Positions 19,661 to 28,646 of a stretch of 64,000 nt of DNA are shown piece by piece. Position numbers and translations under genes: made by a program. The number at the start of each line of letters is the position of its first letter. The stretch's first letter is position 1. The notes beneath the pieces are model-generated. The model ran no database searches. It saw only the letters and a list, made by a program, of their open reading frames with translations, and was not told where the DNA came from. This stretch comes from Rhodococcus tibetensis (GTDB lineage: Bacteria; Actinomycetota; Actinomycetes; Mycobacteriales; Mycobacteriaceae): positions 434,001 to 498,000 of the forward strand of contig NZ_JANFQF010000001.1 in assembly GCF_024438035.1 (NCBI RefSeq). The letters run 5' to 3'.

Positions 19661-21580
19661 TCATTGCCGCAGCTGCTTCTCCAGCGCTTCGAGTACGGCG
19701 ATGTCCTCGATGGTCGAGGGCACGGTGTACTGCTCGTGGTCGGCGATCTGACGCATCGTCTTGCGCAGTATCTTGCCCGAGCGCGTCTTAGGCAAGGCTC
19801 CCACGACGGTGACGTCCCGGAACGTCGCGACCGCACCGATCTGCTCGCGCACCATCGCGACCAATTCCGTCCGCAGGGTCTCCGGATCGATCTCGACACC
19901 GGCCTTGAGGACCACGTATCCGCTGGGCCGCTGACCCTTCAGCTCGTCGCGGATCCCCACCACTGCACACTCGGCCACGGCCGGATGCCCGGCGACCACG
20001 GCCTCTATGCTGCCGGTCGAAAGCCGATGCCCGGCAACGTTGATGACGTCGTCGCTCCGTCCGAGGACGAACACGTATCCGTCCTCGTCGATGTATCCCG
20101 AGTCGCCGGTGAGGTAGTAGCCGTCGAAGGTGGCGAGGTAGGACTTCACGAACCGGTCCGTGTCCCGCCACAGCCCGGTCAGGGTTCCCGGTGGGAGTGG
20201 AAGTCCGATCACAATGTTGCCTTCGGCCCCTGCCGGAAGGGTGTTCCCCTCACCGTCGACCACCTCGACGCGATAACCCGGAACCGGAACGGTGGGGGAG
20301 CCGGCTTTCACCGGCATGGGGTCGAGCCCGCGCAGATTGGCGCAGATGGCCCAGCCCGTTTCCGTCTGCCACCAGTGATCGATTACCGGGAGGTCGAGCA
20401 CTCGGGTGGCCCATGCATAAGTGTCGGGGTCGAGGCGTTCGCCGGCGGCGAACAACGTCTTCAACGACGAGATATCGTAGTTGGCAATCTCTTTCGCGTC
20501 GGGGTCGGCCTTGCGGACCGCCCGGATCGCGGTCGGGGCGGTGAACAGCGCGGAGACCCTGTGGTCGGAGACCACCCGCCAGAACGCCCCGGCGTCGGGA
20601 GTGCCCACCGGTTTGCCCTCATAGAGCACGGAGGTGGCGCCGACCAGCAACGGCCCGTAGACGATGTACGAGTGGCCGACCACCCAGCCCACGTCGGAGG
20701 CGGTCCACCAGACTTCACCCGGTCCGATGTCGTAAACGTTCGACATAGACCAGGTCAGCGCGACCGCGTGCCCGCCGTTGTCCCGGACCACGCCCTTCGG
20801 CTTACCGGTGGTTCCCGACGTGTAGAGGATGTACAGCGGATCCGTGGCCGCCACGGGAACCGGCTGGGCGGGTGACGCATCGGCGGCCAGGGCGTCCCAG
20901 TCGAACCAGGCGGCTGCGCCGTTCCGGTAGTCGGCGGCCGATCCCGGTACGTGGTCGCGATTCTTGACGATCACCGTATGCGGTGGGGTACTCGACAATT
21001 CGAGCGCCTTCGCCACCATCGGCAGGTACTCGACGGTGCGCCCCGGCTCGAGACCACCCGATGCCGTCACCAGCGCCACCGGTCCGGCGTCGTCGATGCG
21101 TGTCGCCAGTTCCTTCGCGGCGAAACCACCGAACACCACCGAGTGGACCGCGCCGATGCGGGCGCAGGCGAGCATCGCGATGGCGGCCTCGGGGATCATC
21201 GGCATGTAGATGATCACGCGGTCGCCGGCCACCACACCCTGTCCGGCGAGCACACCGGCAAACCGTGACACTTCGTCGAGCAGCTGCGTGTAGGTGTACG
21301 TGCGGGAGGCCTCGGGCACCATAGCCGAGTCGTAGACGAGGGCATCCTGGTCACCTCGCCCGTCCCGCACGTGGCGGTCGAGGGCGTTGAAACAGGTGTT
21401 CAACCGTGCGCCCGGGAACCAGCGATACATCGGGGCGGAAGTAGCGTCGAGTGCCTGCGTCGGTTCCTCGACCCACTCGACTGCCGCAGCCGCCTTCAGC
21501 CAGAACTCCTCAGAATGTTCGACGCTCTCGCGGTAGACATCTGCGTAGCTACGTCCTGCGCTCGCTGTCGGAGAGCTCAT
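19661..21580 (-). CDS. Acyl-CoA synthetase, propionyl/acetyl-CoA ligase (PrpE/AcsA-like)
   Basis: A 639-residue AMP-forming ligase that activates a short-chain acid to its CoA thioester. An N-terminal acetyl-CoA synthetase cap (about 10-65) precedes the large adenylation domain. The P-loop motif YTSGTTGKPKGVV lies at about 255-267, the aromatic motif WWQTETGWAI near 405-415 and the core TGDSGYIDEDGY near 500. The C-terminal domain carries the catalytic and acetylation-site lysine in PKTRSGKILRK near residue 600. WWQTETG is shared by acetyl- and propionyl-CoA ligases; overall layout and length favour propionate. It fits with the carboxyltransferase and citrate synthase genes nearby, though it stands alone as a transcription unit. 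Confidence 0.9.
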   Translation of the reverse strand: MSSPTASAGRSYADVYRESVEHSEEFWLKAAAAVEWVEEPTQALDATSAPMYRWFPGARLNTCFNALDRHVRDGRGDQDALVYDSAMVPEASRTYTYTQLLDEVSRFAGVLAGQGVVAGDRVIIYMPMIPEAAIAMLACARIGAVHSVVFGGFAAKELATRIDDAGPVALVTASGGLEPGRTVEYLPMVAKALELSSTPPHTVIVKNRDHVPGSAADYRNGAAAWFDWDALAADASPAQPVPVAATDPLYILYTSGTTGKPKGVVRDNGGHAVALTWSMSNVYDIGPGEVWWTASDVGWVVGHSYIVYGPLLVGATSVLYEGKPVGTPDAGAFWRVVSDHRVSALFTAPTAIRAVRKADPDAKEIANYDISSLKTLFAAGERLDPDTYAWATRVLDLPVIDHWWQTETGWAICANLRGLDPMPVKAGSPTVPVPGYRVEVVDGEGNTLPAGAEGNIVIGLPLPPGTLTGLWRDTDRFVKSYLATFDGYYLTGDSGYIDEDGYVFVLGRSDDVINVAGHRLSTGSIEAVVAGHPAVAECAVVGIRDELKGQRPSGYVVLKAGVEIDPETLRTELVAMVREQIGAVATFRDVTVVGALPKTRSGKILRKTMRQIADHEQYTVPSTIEDIAVLEALEKQLRQ

Positions 21581-21680
21581 CGATGTTCGTCCTCTCGCCG
21601 TTCACCTTGTGGCCTGAAACACCCTATGTGATAGCGGGTGACGCCACGACAGACAACGGCAGAGGCGGACACCGGCAGAG

Positions 21681-22718
21681 CTAGATGCCGAGGGAAGACG
21701 CAATCATCGGCCAGGAGTTGTGCAGATCGTCCTGCCAGTAGCCCCACGAGTGGGTGCCGGTCGGATGGAAGTCGAACGTGGCCGGGATCCCCAAGGCGTT
21801 CAGCCTGTCGGCCAGCCGATAGGTGCACTGATTGGTTCCCGCCTCGATGATTCCGCCCACGATCACCTGGTTGGCCAGGACACCCGGATCCCCGTTGACA
21901 TCCGGACCGTTGAGGGTGTCGTGGTGGCCGGGCAACCCGGAACCATTGCTGACGTAGAGGTCGATTCCCCGCAGCTTCTCGGCGTTGACGACCGGGTCGT
22001 TGGCCACCCAATCCGGATCGTCGGGCGGTCCCCACATGTTCTCGACGTCTCCGCCGCGGGCACTGACGACGAAGGTGACGTAGTCCCGACCCGGTTTGGT
22101 GCTCGTCTCGGCGCATCCGCTGTAGGAGCCGACCGCGCGATACAGCGAGGGTGCGTGCTGGGCCAGGCTCAGGACGGAAGTGCCCGACATCGACAGTCCG
22201 GCGATCGCGTTCTCGCCGGTCGTCCCGAGCGTGGCGTCGACGATCGGGGGTAGTTCCTCGGTGAGGAAGGTTGTCCACTTGTTGAGGCCGAGGGTGGGAT
22301 CGGGCTTCTGCCAGTCGGTGTAGTAGCTGAACGCGCCGCCGACGGGAGTGACGACATTGACGTTCTTGTCGGCAAAAAAGCTGACCACGTCTGTCTTGGC
22401 CTTCCAGGTTGCCGAATCCTGGCCGCCCCCGGCGCCGTTGAGCAGGTACAACGTGGGTCGGGGCACGCTGGTATCTGCGGGACGGATCACCTCGAGCAGA
22501 ATCACTTTCTCCATCGCCGCCGAGTAGACATACATGTTCAGTTGGCGGTCGTCGACCTGCTCGATGTGGTCGAGAACAGATCCGTCTGCCGATGCCGGCT
22601 TGTCGGCGGGAAGCGCCCGCCACTCGTCCGCCGAAGCTGCGGCCACCTCGCCGAACAAACTCGCCGAGGTGACGACGGCGACGATCAGGAGCGCCCGACA
22701 GTGTCCGATCGCGCTCAT
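21681..22718 (-). CDS. Antigen-85/mycolyltransferase-like secreted esterase
   Basis: A 345-residue secreted alpha/beta hydrolase of the esterase D/antigen 85 family, which in mycolic-acid bacteria transfers mycolic acids to trehalose or arabinogalactan. Residues 1-30 form a signal peptide ending AAASA. The nucleophile Ser lies in GLSMSG near residue 168 and the catalytic His in PTGTHSWGYWQDD near residue 325; a Glu/Asp member probably lies in between. Length and the terminal His motif match corynebacterial mycolyltransferases. It therefore acts outside the membrane on envelope lipids. It is a single gene with 145 bases upstream before the GPP34 remnant. Confidence 0.87.
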   Translation of the reverse strand: MSAIGHCRALLIVAVVTSASLFGEVAAASADEWRALPADKPASADGSVLDHIEQVDDRQLNMYVYSAAMEKVILLEVIRPADTSVPRPTLYLLNGAGGGQDSATWKAKTDVVSFFADKNVNVVTPVGGAFSYYTDWQKPDPTLGLNKWTTFLTEELPPIVDATLGTTGENAIAGLSMSGTSVLSLAQHAPSLYRAVGSYSGCAETSTKPGRDYVTFVVSARGGDVENMWGPPDDPDWVANDPVVNAEKLRGIDLYVSNGSGLPGHHDTLNGPDVNGDPGVLANQVIVGGIIEAGTNQCTYRLADRLNALGIPATFDFHPTGTHSWGYWQDDLHNSWPMIASSLGI

Positions 22719-22863
22719 AGCCGCTCCTCGTGCTTGACTGCGGTGCCCGACAACCGTCTGTGATGGTCAAAATATTTCCCCATCACGGTAACCGGCAAAC
22801 ATTCCCCGGGGCGGCTGAACGGACACCGGACTTCGCCGGGGACGTCCGCCCTATCGTGGACGC

Positions 22864-23261
22864 ATGACGCTGCTTGCCGAAGACCTGCTGTTGCTGCTGC
22901 TCGACGACGCCTCGGGAAAGCCAGTGAGGAGAAGGGCAAGGTGCTCGGCATCTTCCCCACCGCCCGCTGGCCGGAGGTCGACAGCAGCCGAGAACGCGCG
23001 CTGCGGTCCGAACTGAGCTCCGCACTCCTCGACGGGGTCACCCCTACTCCGCGAACCGCCGCGCTCGTCTCCCTCCTGTCCGCGGTCGACGCGGCCCCGA
23101 AGCTGTTCCCGGACGCCGATCGTCGCGCCGTGAAGAAACGGGCGAAGGAGATCGCCGAAGGCGACTGGGCCGGCAAGGCCGTGCGCAAATCAGTCGAGGC
23201 AGTCAACGCCGCGATCATCGTCGCCGCCACCGTGCCCGCCATCGTCGCGGGGAGTGGCTAG
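22864..23261 (+). pseudogene. GPP34-family protein gene with an internal deletion and frameshift
   Basis: A remnant of a Golgi-phosphoprotein-3-like (GPP34) gene; intact bacterial members are about 210-230 residues. From ATG 22864 the frame gives the family N-terminus MTLLAEDLLLLLLDDASGKP. About 60 bases on, the recognisable sequence moves into another frame as SEEKGKVLGIFPTARWPEV and continues to a normal C-terminus at 23261. The original N-terminal frame stops at 23014-23016. Only about 133 codons of family sequence remain, so some 80-100 residues from the middle are missing and the two ends are out of frame. A product could only come from internal starts such as GTG 22941. Confidence 0.75.
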
Positions 23262-23416
23262 GTTTCGATCGGGGGTCGCGCTGCACTGTGATGTTTGCGG
23301 CCTCGAACACGGACCTCGATCATCATCGGCCGTTCGATCACTCCGATCCCGCGGCCGGAGGTCCGACAGTGGCTCGCGACATCGCCGCATACTGTCGAAA
23401 ACACGATCAAGCTTTC

Positions 23417-24910
23417 CTAGTCGAGGCCGAGGTTCCGGTAGCGGGCGAGCCGGGCCGCGAAGCGTTCGCTCTCGGGAACCCCGGTCAGGGCACGGAGTTC
23501 CCGGGAGATGGCCTCGCCGACTCGCTTGGAGAAATCGACGGCCTCGTCGGCGGCGTCCGGATGCTCGGGGATGATGGCGTCGATGACGCCGTCGCGAAGG
23601 AGGTCGAGCGAACGAATGCCCTGGGCGGCCGCCATCTCGGGGGCGTGTGTGGTGTCGCGGTGGACGATCGCGCTGGCGCCTTCGGGAGGTAGCGGGGCCA
23701 GCCACCCGTTCTGCGCCGCGAGCACGCGGTCGGCGGGGAGGAACGCGAGCGCCCCACCGCCCGTGCCCTGACCGAGCAGAACGGACACGGTCGGCGTCTT
23801 CAACGTCACGAGGTCGGAGATGCAGCGTGCGATCTCAGGGGCCAGCCCGCGTTCCTCCGCCTCCTGCGACAACGCCGCACCGAGGGTGTCGATCACCAGG
23901 ACCAGGGGGATCTGCAATTCCTCGGCCAACCGCATGCCGCGGCGTGCCTCGCGGAGGGCGGCAGGCCCCATCGTGTTCAGCGCCGACTGCCCGGCGCGGT
24001 CCTGGCCCAGCAACACGCACGGAGCGCCGCGGAAACGGGCCAGCGACAACAGCACCGTCCCCTCGGTTTCACCCTGGCCGGTGCCGCTGAGGGGGACCTG
24101 CTCGGTGGCCGCGTGCCGCAGCAGGTGGCGGATGCCGGGCCGGTCGGCGCGCCGCGACAGCATCACCGACTGCCAGGCAGGAACGTCGGGAATCTCGATG
24201 TCCGGGATCTCGGCGGCGACCGTCGGGGTGGCAGGGGGGTCGATCAGCACCCGCAGCGCCCGATGTACGAGTAGTCGTAGCCGGGTCGCGGGGACGACGC
24301 CGTCGATGACGCCGTTGCGGTACAGGTTCTCCGATGTCTGTACGCCGTCGGGGAACTTCTCGCCGTACAGCGCCTGGTAGACGCGGGGCCCGAGGAACCC
24401 CACGAGTGCACCGGGTTCGGCCACGGTGATGTGCCCGAGGGAACCCCAGGACGCGAAGACACCGCCGGTGGTCGGATTCCGCAGGTACACCAGGTAGGGG
24501 AGATGGGCGGCCTTGTGGGTGGCGACGGCGGCGGCGATCTTCACCATCTGCACGAAGGCGACGGTGCCCTCCTGCATCCGCGTGCCTCCGGACGTGGGGG
24601 AGGCGAGCAGGGGAAGCCCCTCGCGGGTGGCCCGTTCGATGGCGCAGACGATGCGTTCGGCCGCCGCCACTCCGATCGAACCCGCGAGGAACGCGAACTC
24701 GCAGGCGATCACCGCGACCGGGCGACCGCGAACCGTGCCGACTCCGGTCAACACCGATTCGTCGACGCCCGACTTCTCGGCGGCCTTCATCAGGTCCGAT
24801 CCGTACTTCTCGTCGGGCCGAACGTCCACTGGGGTGGTGTCCCAGGAAACGTAACTGCCCTGATCCAGCACCAATTCGAGGACGTCGTGGGCGGAGATCT
24901 TGGCGGCCAT
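23417..24910 (-). CDS. accD3: Acyl-CoA carboxylase carboxyltransferase, fused beta-alpha type (AccD3-like)
   Basis: A 497-residue carboxyltransferase that would move CO2 from carboxybiotin to an acyl-CoA. The N-terminal half (about 1-240) is the beta/AccD fold with FLAGSIGVAAAERI and SPTSGGTRMQEG. The C-terminal half (about 250-497) is the alpha/AccA fold with VLVIDTLGAALSQEAEERG, TGGGALAFLPADRVLA and SAIVHRD. There is no zinc-ribbon cysteine cluster at the N-terminus. Size and position near prrAB match M. tuberculosis AccD3 (Rv0904c). ATG at 24910 is chosen because upstream codons are not family-like. No biotin carboxylase or carrier gene is nearby, so partners must be encoded elsewhere; the substrate is unknown. 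Confidence 0.88.
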   Translation of the reverse strand: MAAKISAHDVLELVLDQGSYVSWDTTPVDVRPDEKYGSDLMKAAEKSGVDESVLTGVGTVRGRPVAVIACEFAFLAGSIGVAAAERIVCAIERATREGLPLLASPTSGGTRMQEGTVAFVQMVKIAAAVATHKAAHLPYLVYLRNPTTGGVFASWGSLGHITVAEPGALVGFLGPRVYQALYGEKFPDGVQTSENLYRNGVIDGVVPATRLRLLVHRALRVLIDPPATPTVAAEIPDIEIPDVPAWQSVMLSRRADRPGIRHLLRHAATEQVPLSGTGQGETEGTVLLSLARFRGAPCVLLGQDRAGQSALNTMGPAALREARRGMRLAEELQIPLVLVIDTLGAALSQEAEERGLAPEIARCISDLVTLKTPTVSVLLGQGTGGGALAFLPADRVLAAQNGWLAPLPPEGASAIVHRDTTHAPEMAAAQGIRSLDLLRDGVIDAIIPEHPDAADEAVDFSKRVGEAISRELRALTGVPESERFAARLARYRNLGLD

Positions 24911-25088
24911 GGCCCTGAGAGTAGCGGTACGTCCGTTTGGCTCGATGCCTGCTACGGCGGGTGACGGCAGTCCCTTCGGGTGGAACAGCGCAAAACAGCG
25001 CCGACACACCGCAGCGGGTGTCTAGAGTCAGAAACGTCGATGCAGGTTGGGCATGAGAACGACACCTTCCCCCGAGGGGAGCAGTCCC

Positions 25089-25916
25089 ATGGATCTCCAC
25101 ACTGTCACGGACGTCGTTCGACGACCCTCCGACAGGCCGGGGGAGGCATGGCGCGACGGTGACGCCTGGCTGGCCGGGGGCACGTGGTTGTTCTCGGTCC
25201 CGCAGCCCGACGTCCGCCGCCTCGTCGACATCACCACTCTCGGCTGGGACACGCTCGTGGTCGGTGACGCCGCCCTGCAGATCGGTGCCACGTGCACGAT
25301 CCGCGAGCTGTATGCGCTGGAGCTGCCGGGTGACTGGCCCGCCGGCCCGTTGCTGGCGACGAGCTGCGAGGCGTTTCTTGCGTCGTTCAAGGTGTGGAAT
25401 TCGGCGACGGTGGGCGGCAACATCTGCATGTCGCTGCCTGCCGGCCCGATGATCACGGTGACGGTCGCGTTGGAGGCGACCTATACGCTCTGGGATGCGG
25501 ACGGGTCGGAACGCACCGTCGACGCCGCCGACTTCGTCACGGGGGATCACCGGAACGTCCTCGCTCCCGGCGAACTGCTGCGGCGCATCGACATTCCGGT
25601 GAGCGCTCTGCGCAAGCGCTACAGCCACCGTCGTTTCACCCTCACACAGTTGGGTCGTTCGACGATCTTTCTGATCGCCACGCAGTCGCCGGGAACCGAT
25701 GACCTTCTGCTCACCGTCTCCGCAGGCACCACCCGTCCGGTGTGCCTGTCCTTCGACTCCATGCCCGATGCCGACGCGTTGCAGCGCAGCATCGATGCCA
25801 TCCCCGCAGAAGTGTGGTTCGACGATCCGAACGGCACCCCCGACCACCGCCGTCACCTGGCGAAACACTTCGCCGAGGAGATTCGCAGCGAACTGGCGTT
25901 GGGAGAGCTGCCATGA
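25089..25916 (+). CDS. Molybdenum hydroxylase FAD-binding subunit
   Basis: A 275-residue FAD subunit of a xanthine dehydrogenase-type enzyme (CoxM/XdhB/YgfM fold). The FAD-binding domain shows AWLAGGTWLF near residue 30 and the FAD pyrophosphate motif NSATVGGNICMSLPAG near residues 105-120. A CO dehydrogenase flavoprotein C-terminal domain follows. It passes electrons from the iron-sulfur clusters to NAD+ or another acceptor. The ATG at 25089 has GAGGGGAG upstream. Its stop overlaps the start of the fused iron-sulfur/molybdenum subunit (ATGA), so both parts of the enzyme are made from one message in matched amounts. Confidence 0.92.
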   Translation: MDLHTVTDVVRRPSDRPGEAWRDGDAWLAGGTWLFSVPQPDVRRLVDITTLGWDTLVVGDAALQIGATCTIRELYALELPGDWPAGPLLATSCEAFLASFKVWNSATVGGNICMSLPAGPMITVTVALEATYTLWDADGSERTVDAADFVTGDHRNVLAPGELLRRIDIPVSALRKRYSHRRFTLTQLGRSTIFLIATQSPGTDDLLLTVSAGTTRPVCLSFDSMPDADALQRSIDAIPAEVWFDDPNGTPDHRRHLAKHFAEEIRSELALGELP

Positions 25917-28636
25917 CGTACACCGTGAACGGCAGGACTTTCGACGAACAACCCGAGCCCGGCCAGTGTCTGCGCACCTTCGTGCGTGCACTGGGTCATC
26001 ACGGCGTGAAGAAGGGCTGCGACGCGGGCGATTGCGGCGCATGCACGGTCTGGCTCGACGGCGCCCCGGTGCACAGCTGTATCACCCCTGCGTTCCGGGC
26101 CGAGGGCCATGAGGTCACGACGATCGAGGGACTGGGCTCACCCGACAACCTGCACCCGGTGCAACGCTGTTTCCGCGATGCGCCCGGCTTCCAGTGCGGC
26201 TTCTGCACCGCCGGGATGATCATGACCTCGGCGACGTTCACCGACGCCCAGAAGGCGGATCTGCCCCGCGCGCTGAAAGGTAACCTGTGCCGCTGCACCG
26301 GTTACCGAGCCATCGAGGACGCGGTCAACGGTGTCACCGCGATCGAGGAAGCGCTTCCGGGCAAGGCCGTCGGCACCAGCGTGGGAGCGCCCGCAGCCAC
26401 CGACGTGGTGACGGGCCGCGCCGAGTTCACCATGGACACCGAGATCGAAGGCCTGTTGCACCTGAGGGTGCTGCACTCGCCGCACGCCCACGCGCGCATC
26501 GTCTCCATCGACAAGACTGCGGCACTCGCCGTGCCCGGTGTGCATCGCGTCTACACGTGGCAGGACGTGCCCCGGAAGAGGTTCACCACGGCAATCCACA
26601 CCGACCATCTGGTCGATCCCGACGACACCTACATCCTCGACGACACCGTGCGGTTCGTCGGGCAGCGGGTGGTCGCGGTGCTCGCCGACACCATCGGAGC
26701 CGCCGAGGAAGGATGTCGGAAGGTGGTGGTCGAGTACGAGGTGCTCCCTGCGGTGTTCGATCCGGAGGAAGCGATGGCCGACGGGGCTCCCCGGCTGCAC
26801 GGCTCGCACGATCCCTTCGTGCGGGACCCCGACCACAACATTCTGCTCGAACTTCACGGCGACATCGGCGACCTCGAGGCGGGTTTCGCCGAAGCCGATG
26901 TGATCCACGAGGGCACCTACTTTTCCCCGCGCGTGCAGCACGCGCATCTCGAAACGCACGGTTCGATCGCCTGGATGGAGGACGGCCGACTTCACGTGCG
27001 TACCAGCTCGCAGTCGCCGTCCATAGCCAAGGTCAAGCTGGCCCATCTCTTCGATCTGCGCCCCGATCAGCTGCGAGTGTTCTGCAAGCGAGTGGGCGGT
27101 GGTTTCGGTGGCAAGCAGGAAGTGATCGCCGAGGACCTGGTGGCTCTCGCTGCCTTGGACACCGGTCGTCCGGCCTGTTTCGAGTACACCCGGGAGGAGG
27201 AGTTCACGACGGCCTCGCCGCGGCACCCGATGAAGCTGACGATCACCTTGGGAGCGCGGGCCGACGGTACGCTCACCGCGTTTGCGGTGCGCAACGTGTC
27301 GAACACGGGCGCCTATGGCAACCACGGCGGCGAGACGCTGTTCGCGGCCGGAGCCGCCATCTCGCTGTACCGGTGTCCCAACAAGAGGTTCGACGCGTAC
27401 TCCGTCTACACGAACACGGTGCCGAGCGGTGCGCTGCGCGGGTACGGCATGACCCAGCCGGCGTTCGCGGTGGAATCCGCCATGCACGAACTCGCGGTCG
27501 CCCTCGACATCGATCCGCTGGAACTGCGCAGGCGCAACATCGTGCGTCCCGGTGATTCCCTCGTCGCGATCGACGACCGGCCGGACGACGTCACCTTCAC
27601 CGAGGACGGCCTCGCCCAGTGCATCGACCTCGTCGACGCTGCCCTGATACGCAGTGCAAACGGAAAAGTCCTCGGAGACCACTGGCTGGTCGGCACGGGT
27701 ACCGCGAGTTCCGTGCACGAGACCGCCCCGCCCACCGAGCACATTTCCGAGGCATGGCTGACGCTCGGTGACGACGGCGTGTACGAATTGGCCATCGGCA
27801 CGGTCGAATTCGGGGAGGGAACGTCCACCGCCCACGTGCAGATCGCGGCCAACCAGCTCGGCACCACGCCGTCGCGGGTACGGCTCGTGCAGTCCGACAC
27901 CGACAGGACGGGTTTCGACACCGGAGCGTTCGCGAGCGCGGGCCTGTTCGTCGCCGGCAACGCCGTACTGCGGGCATCCGACGCCTTGCGCGACCGCATC
28001 CTCGCGTTCGCGGCCGCACACACCCGAGCCGATCTGTCCGAGTGCTCGATGGACGACGACGGTGTCGTCTGTGGGAGCCTCCGCCTCACGTTGGGCGAAC
28101 TTCTCGATGCTGCGGGCCGACGCGGTATCCGGTTCGCCGCGGCGCGCAAGGCATACGGCTCGCCGCGCAGCGTGGTGTCGAATACCCACGGCTTCCGCAT
28201 CGCCGTTCACCGAGTCACGGGCGAGATCCGCATTCTCTACAGCGTTCATGCCACCGACGCCGGGGTCGTCATCAACCCGGCCCAGGTGCGCGGTCAGATC
28301 GAGGGTGGGGTGGCCCAGGGCATCGGGTTCGCACTGACTGAGAACTACCACGTCGACCACACCGGCACGATGATCAACCCGAATCTGCGCAACTACCGCA
28401 TCCCTACGTACGCCGACGTGCCGCGCACGGAGGTGTTGTTGGTCGACTCGACGGATTCTGTGGGCCCGTTGCGATCCAAAGGCATGGCGGAGTGCTGCAT
28501 CAACCCGGTGGCGCCGGCGTTGGCCAATGCGCTCGAAAACGCGACCGGTGTGCGCTACCGGGAGTTGCCGCTGACACCCGAGCGCATCTACCGCAGGCTC
28601 GGCGAGTCGACTCGTGTTGCGACGGCGCAGTCCTAG
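25913..28636 (+). CDS. Molybdenum hydroxylase: fused 2Fe-2S and molybdopterin subunit (XdhD-like)
   Basis: A 907-residue fusion. Residues about 1-160 are the small subunit. A plant-type 2Fe-2S cluster uses C36, C41, C44 and C56, and a second cluster uses C95, C98, C126 and C128. Residues about 170-900 are the aldehyde oxidase/xanthine dehydrogenase molybdenum domain. It contains the glycine motif GGGFGGKQE near 400, the substrate loop GALRGYGMTQ near 505 and, near the C-terminus, KGMAECC with the active-site Glu. The fusion plus separate FAD protein matches E. coli XdhD/YgfN with YgfM, a probable hypoxanthine oxidase. The substrate is probably a purine or N-heterocycle. No XdhC-type maturation gene is present here. 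Confidence 0.92.
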   Translation: MTYTVNGRTFDEQPEPGQCLRTFVRALGHHGVKKGCDAGDCGACTVWLDGAPVHSCITPAFRAEGHEVTTIEGLGSPDNLHPVQRCFRDAPGFQCGFCTAGMIMTSATFTDAQKADLPRALKGNLCRCTGYRAIEDAVNGVTAIEEALPGKAVGTSVGAPAATDVVTGRAEFTMDTEIEGLLHLRVLHSPHAHARIVSIDKTAALAVPGVHRVYTWQDVPRKRFTTAIHTDHLVDPDDTYILDDTVRFVGQRVVAVLADTIGAAEEGCRKVVVEYEVLPAVFDPEEAMADGAPRLHGSHDPFVRDPDHNILLELHGDIGDLEAGFAEADVIHEGTYFSPRVQHAHLETHGSIAWMEDGRLHVRTSSQSPSIAKVKLAHLFDLRPDQLRVFCKRVGGGFGGKQEVIAEDLVALAALDTGRPACFEYTREEEFTTASPRHPMKLTITLGARADGTLTAFAVRNVSNTGAYGNHGGETLFAAGAAISLYRCPNKRFDAYSVYTNTVPSGALRGYGMTQPAFAVESAMHELAVALDIDPLELRRRNIVRPGDSLVAIDDRPDDVTFTEDGLAQCIDLVDAALIRSANGKVLGDHWLVGTGTASSVHETAPPTEHISEAWLTLGDDGVYELAIGTVEFGEGTSTAHVQIAANQLGTTPSRVRLVQSDTDRTGFDTGAFASAGLFVAGNAVLRASDALRDRILAFAAAHTRADLSECSMDDDGVVCGSLRLTLGELLDAAGRRGIRFAAARKAYGSPRSVVSNTHGFRIAVHRVTGEIRILYSVHATDAGVVINPAQVRGQIEGGVAQGIGFALTENYHVDHTGTMINPNLRNYRIPTYADVPRTEVLLVDSTDSVGPLRSKGMAECCINPVAPALANALENATGVRYRELPLTPERIYRRLGESTRVATAQS

Positions 28637-28646
28637 GGCGGCGGCG

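Noticed and set aside
24069-26042. A 657-codon minus-strand frame crossing the carboxyltransferase and FAD-subunit genes
   Set aside because: It crosses two convincing genes in the wrong frame or strand, shows no family motif, and its Arg-rich translation is typical of shadow frames.
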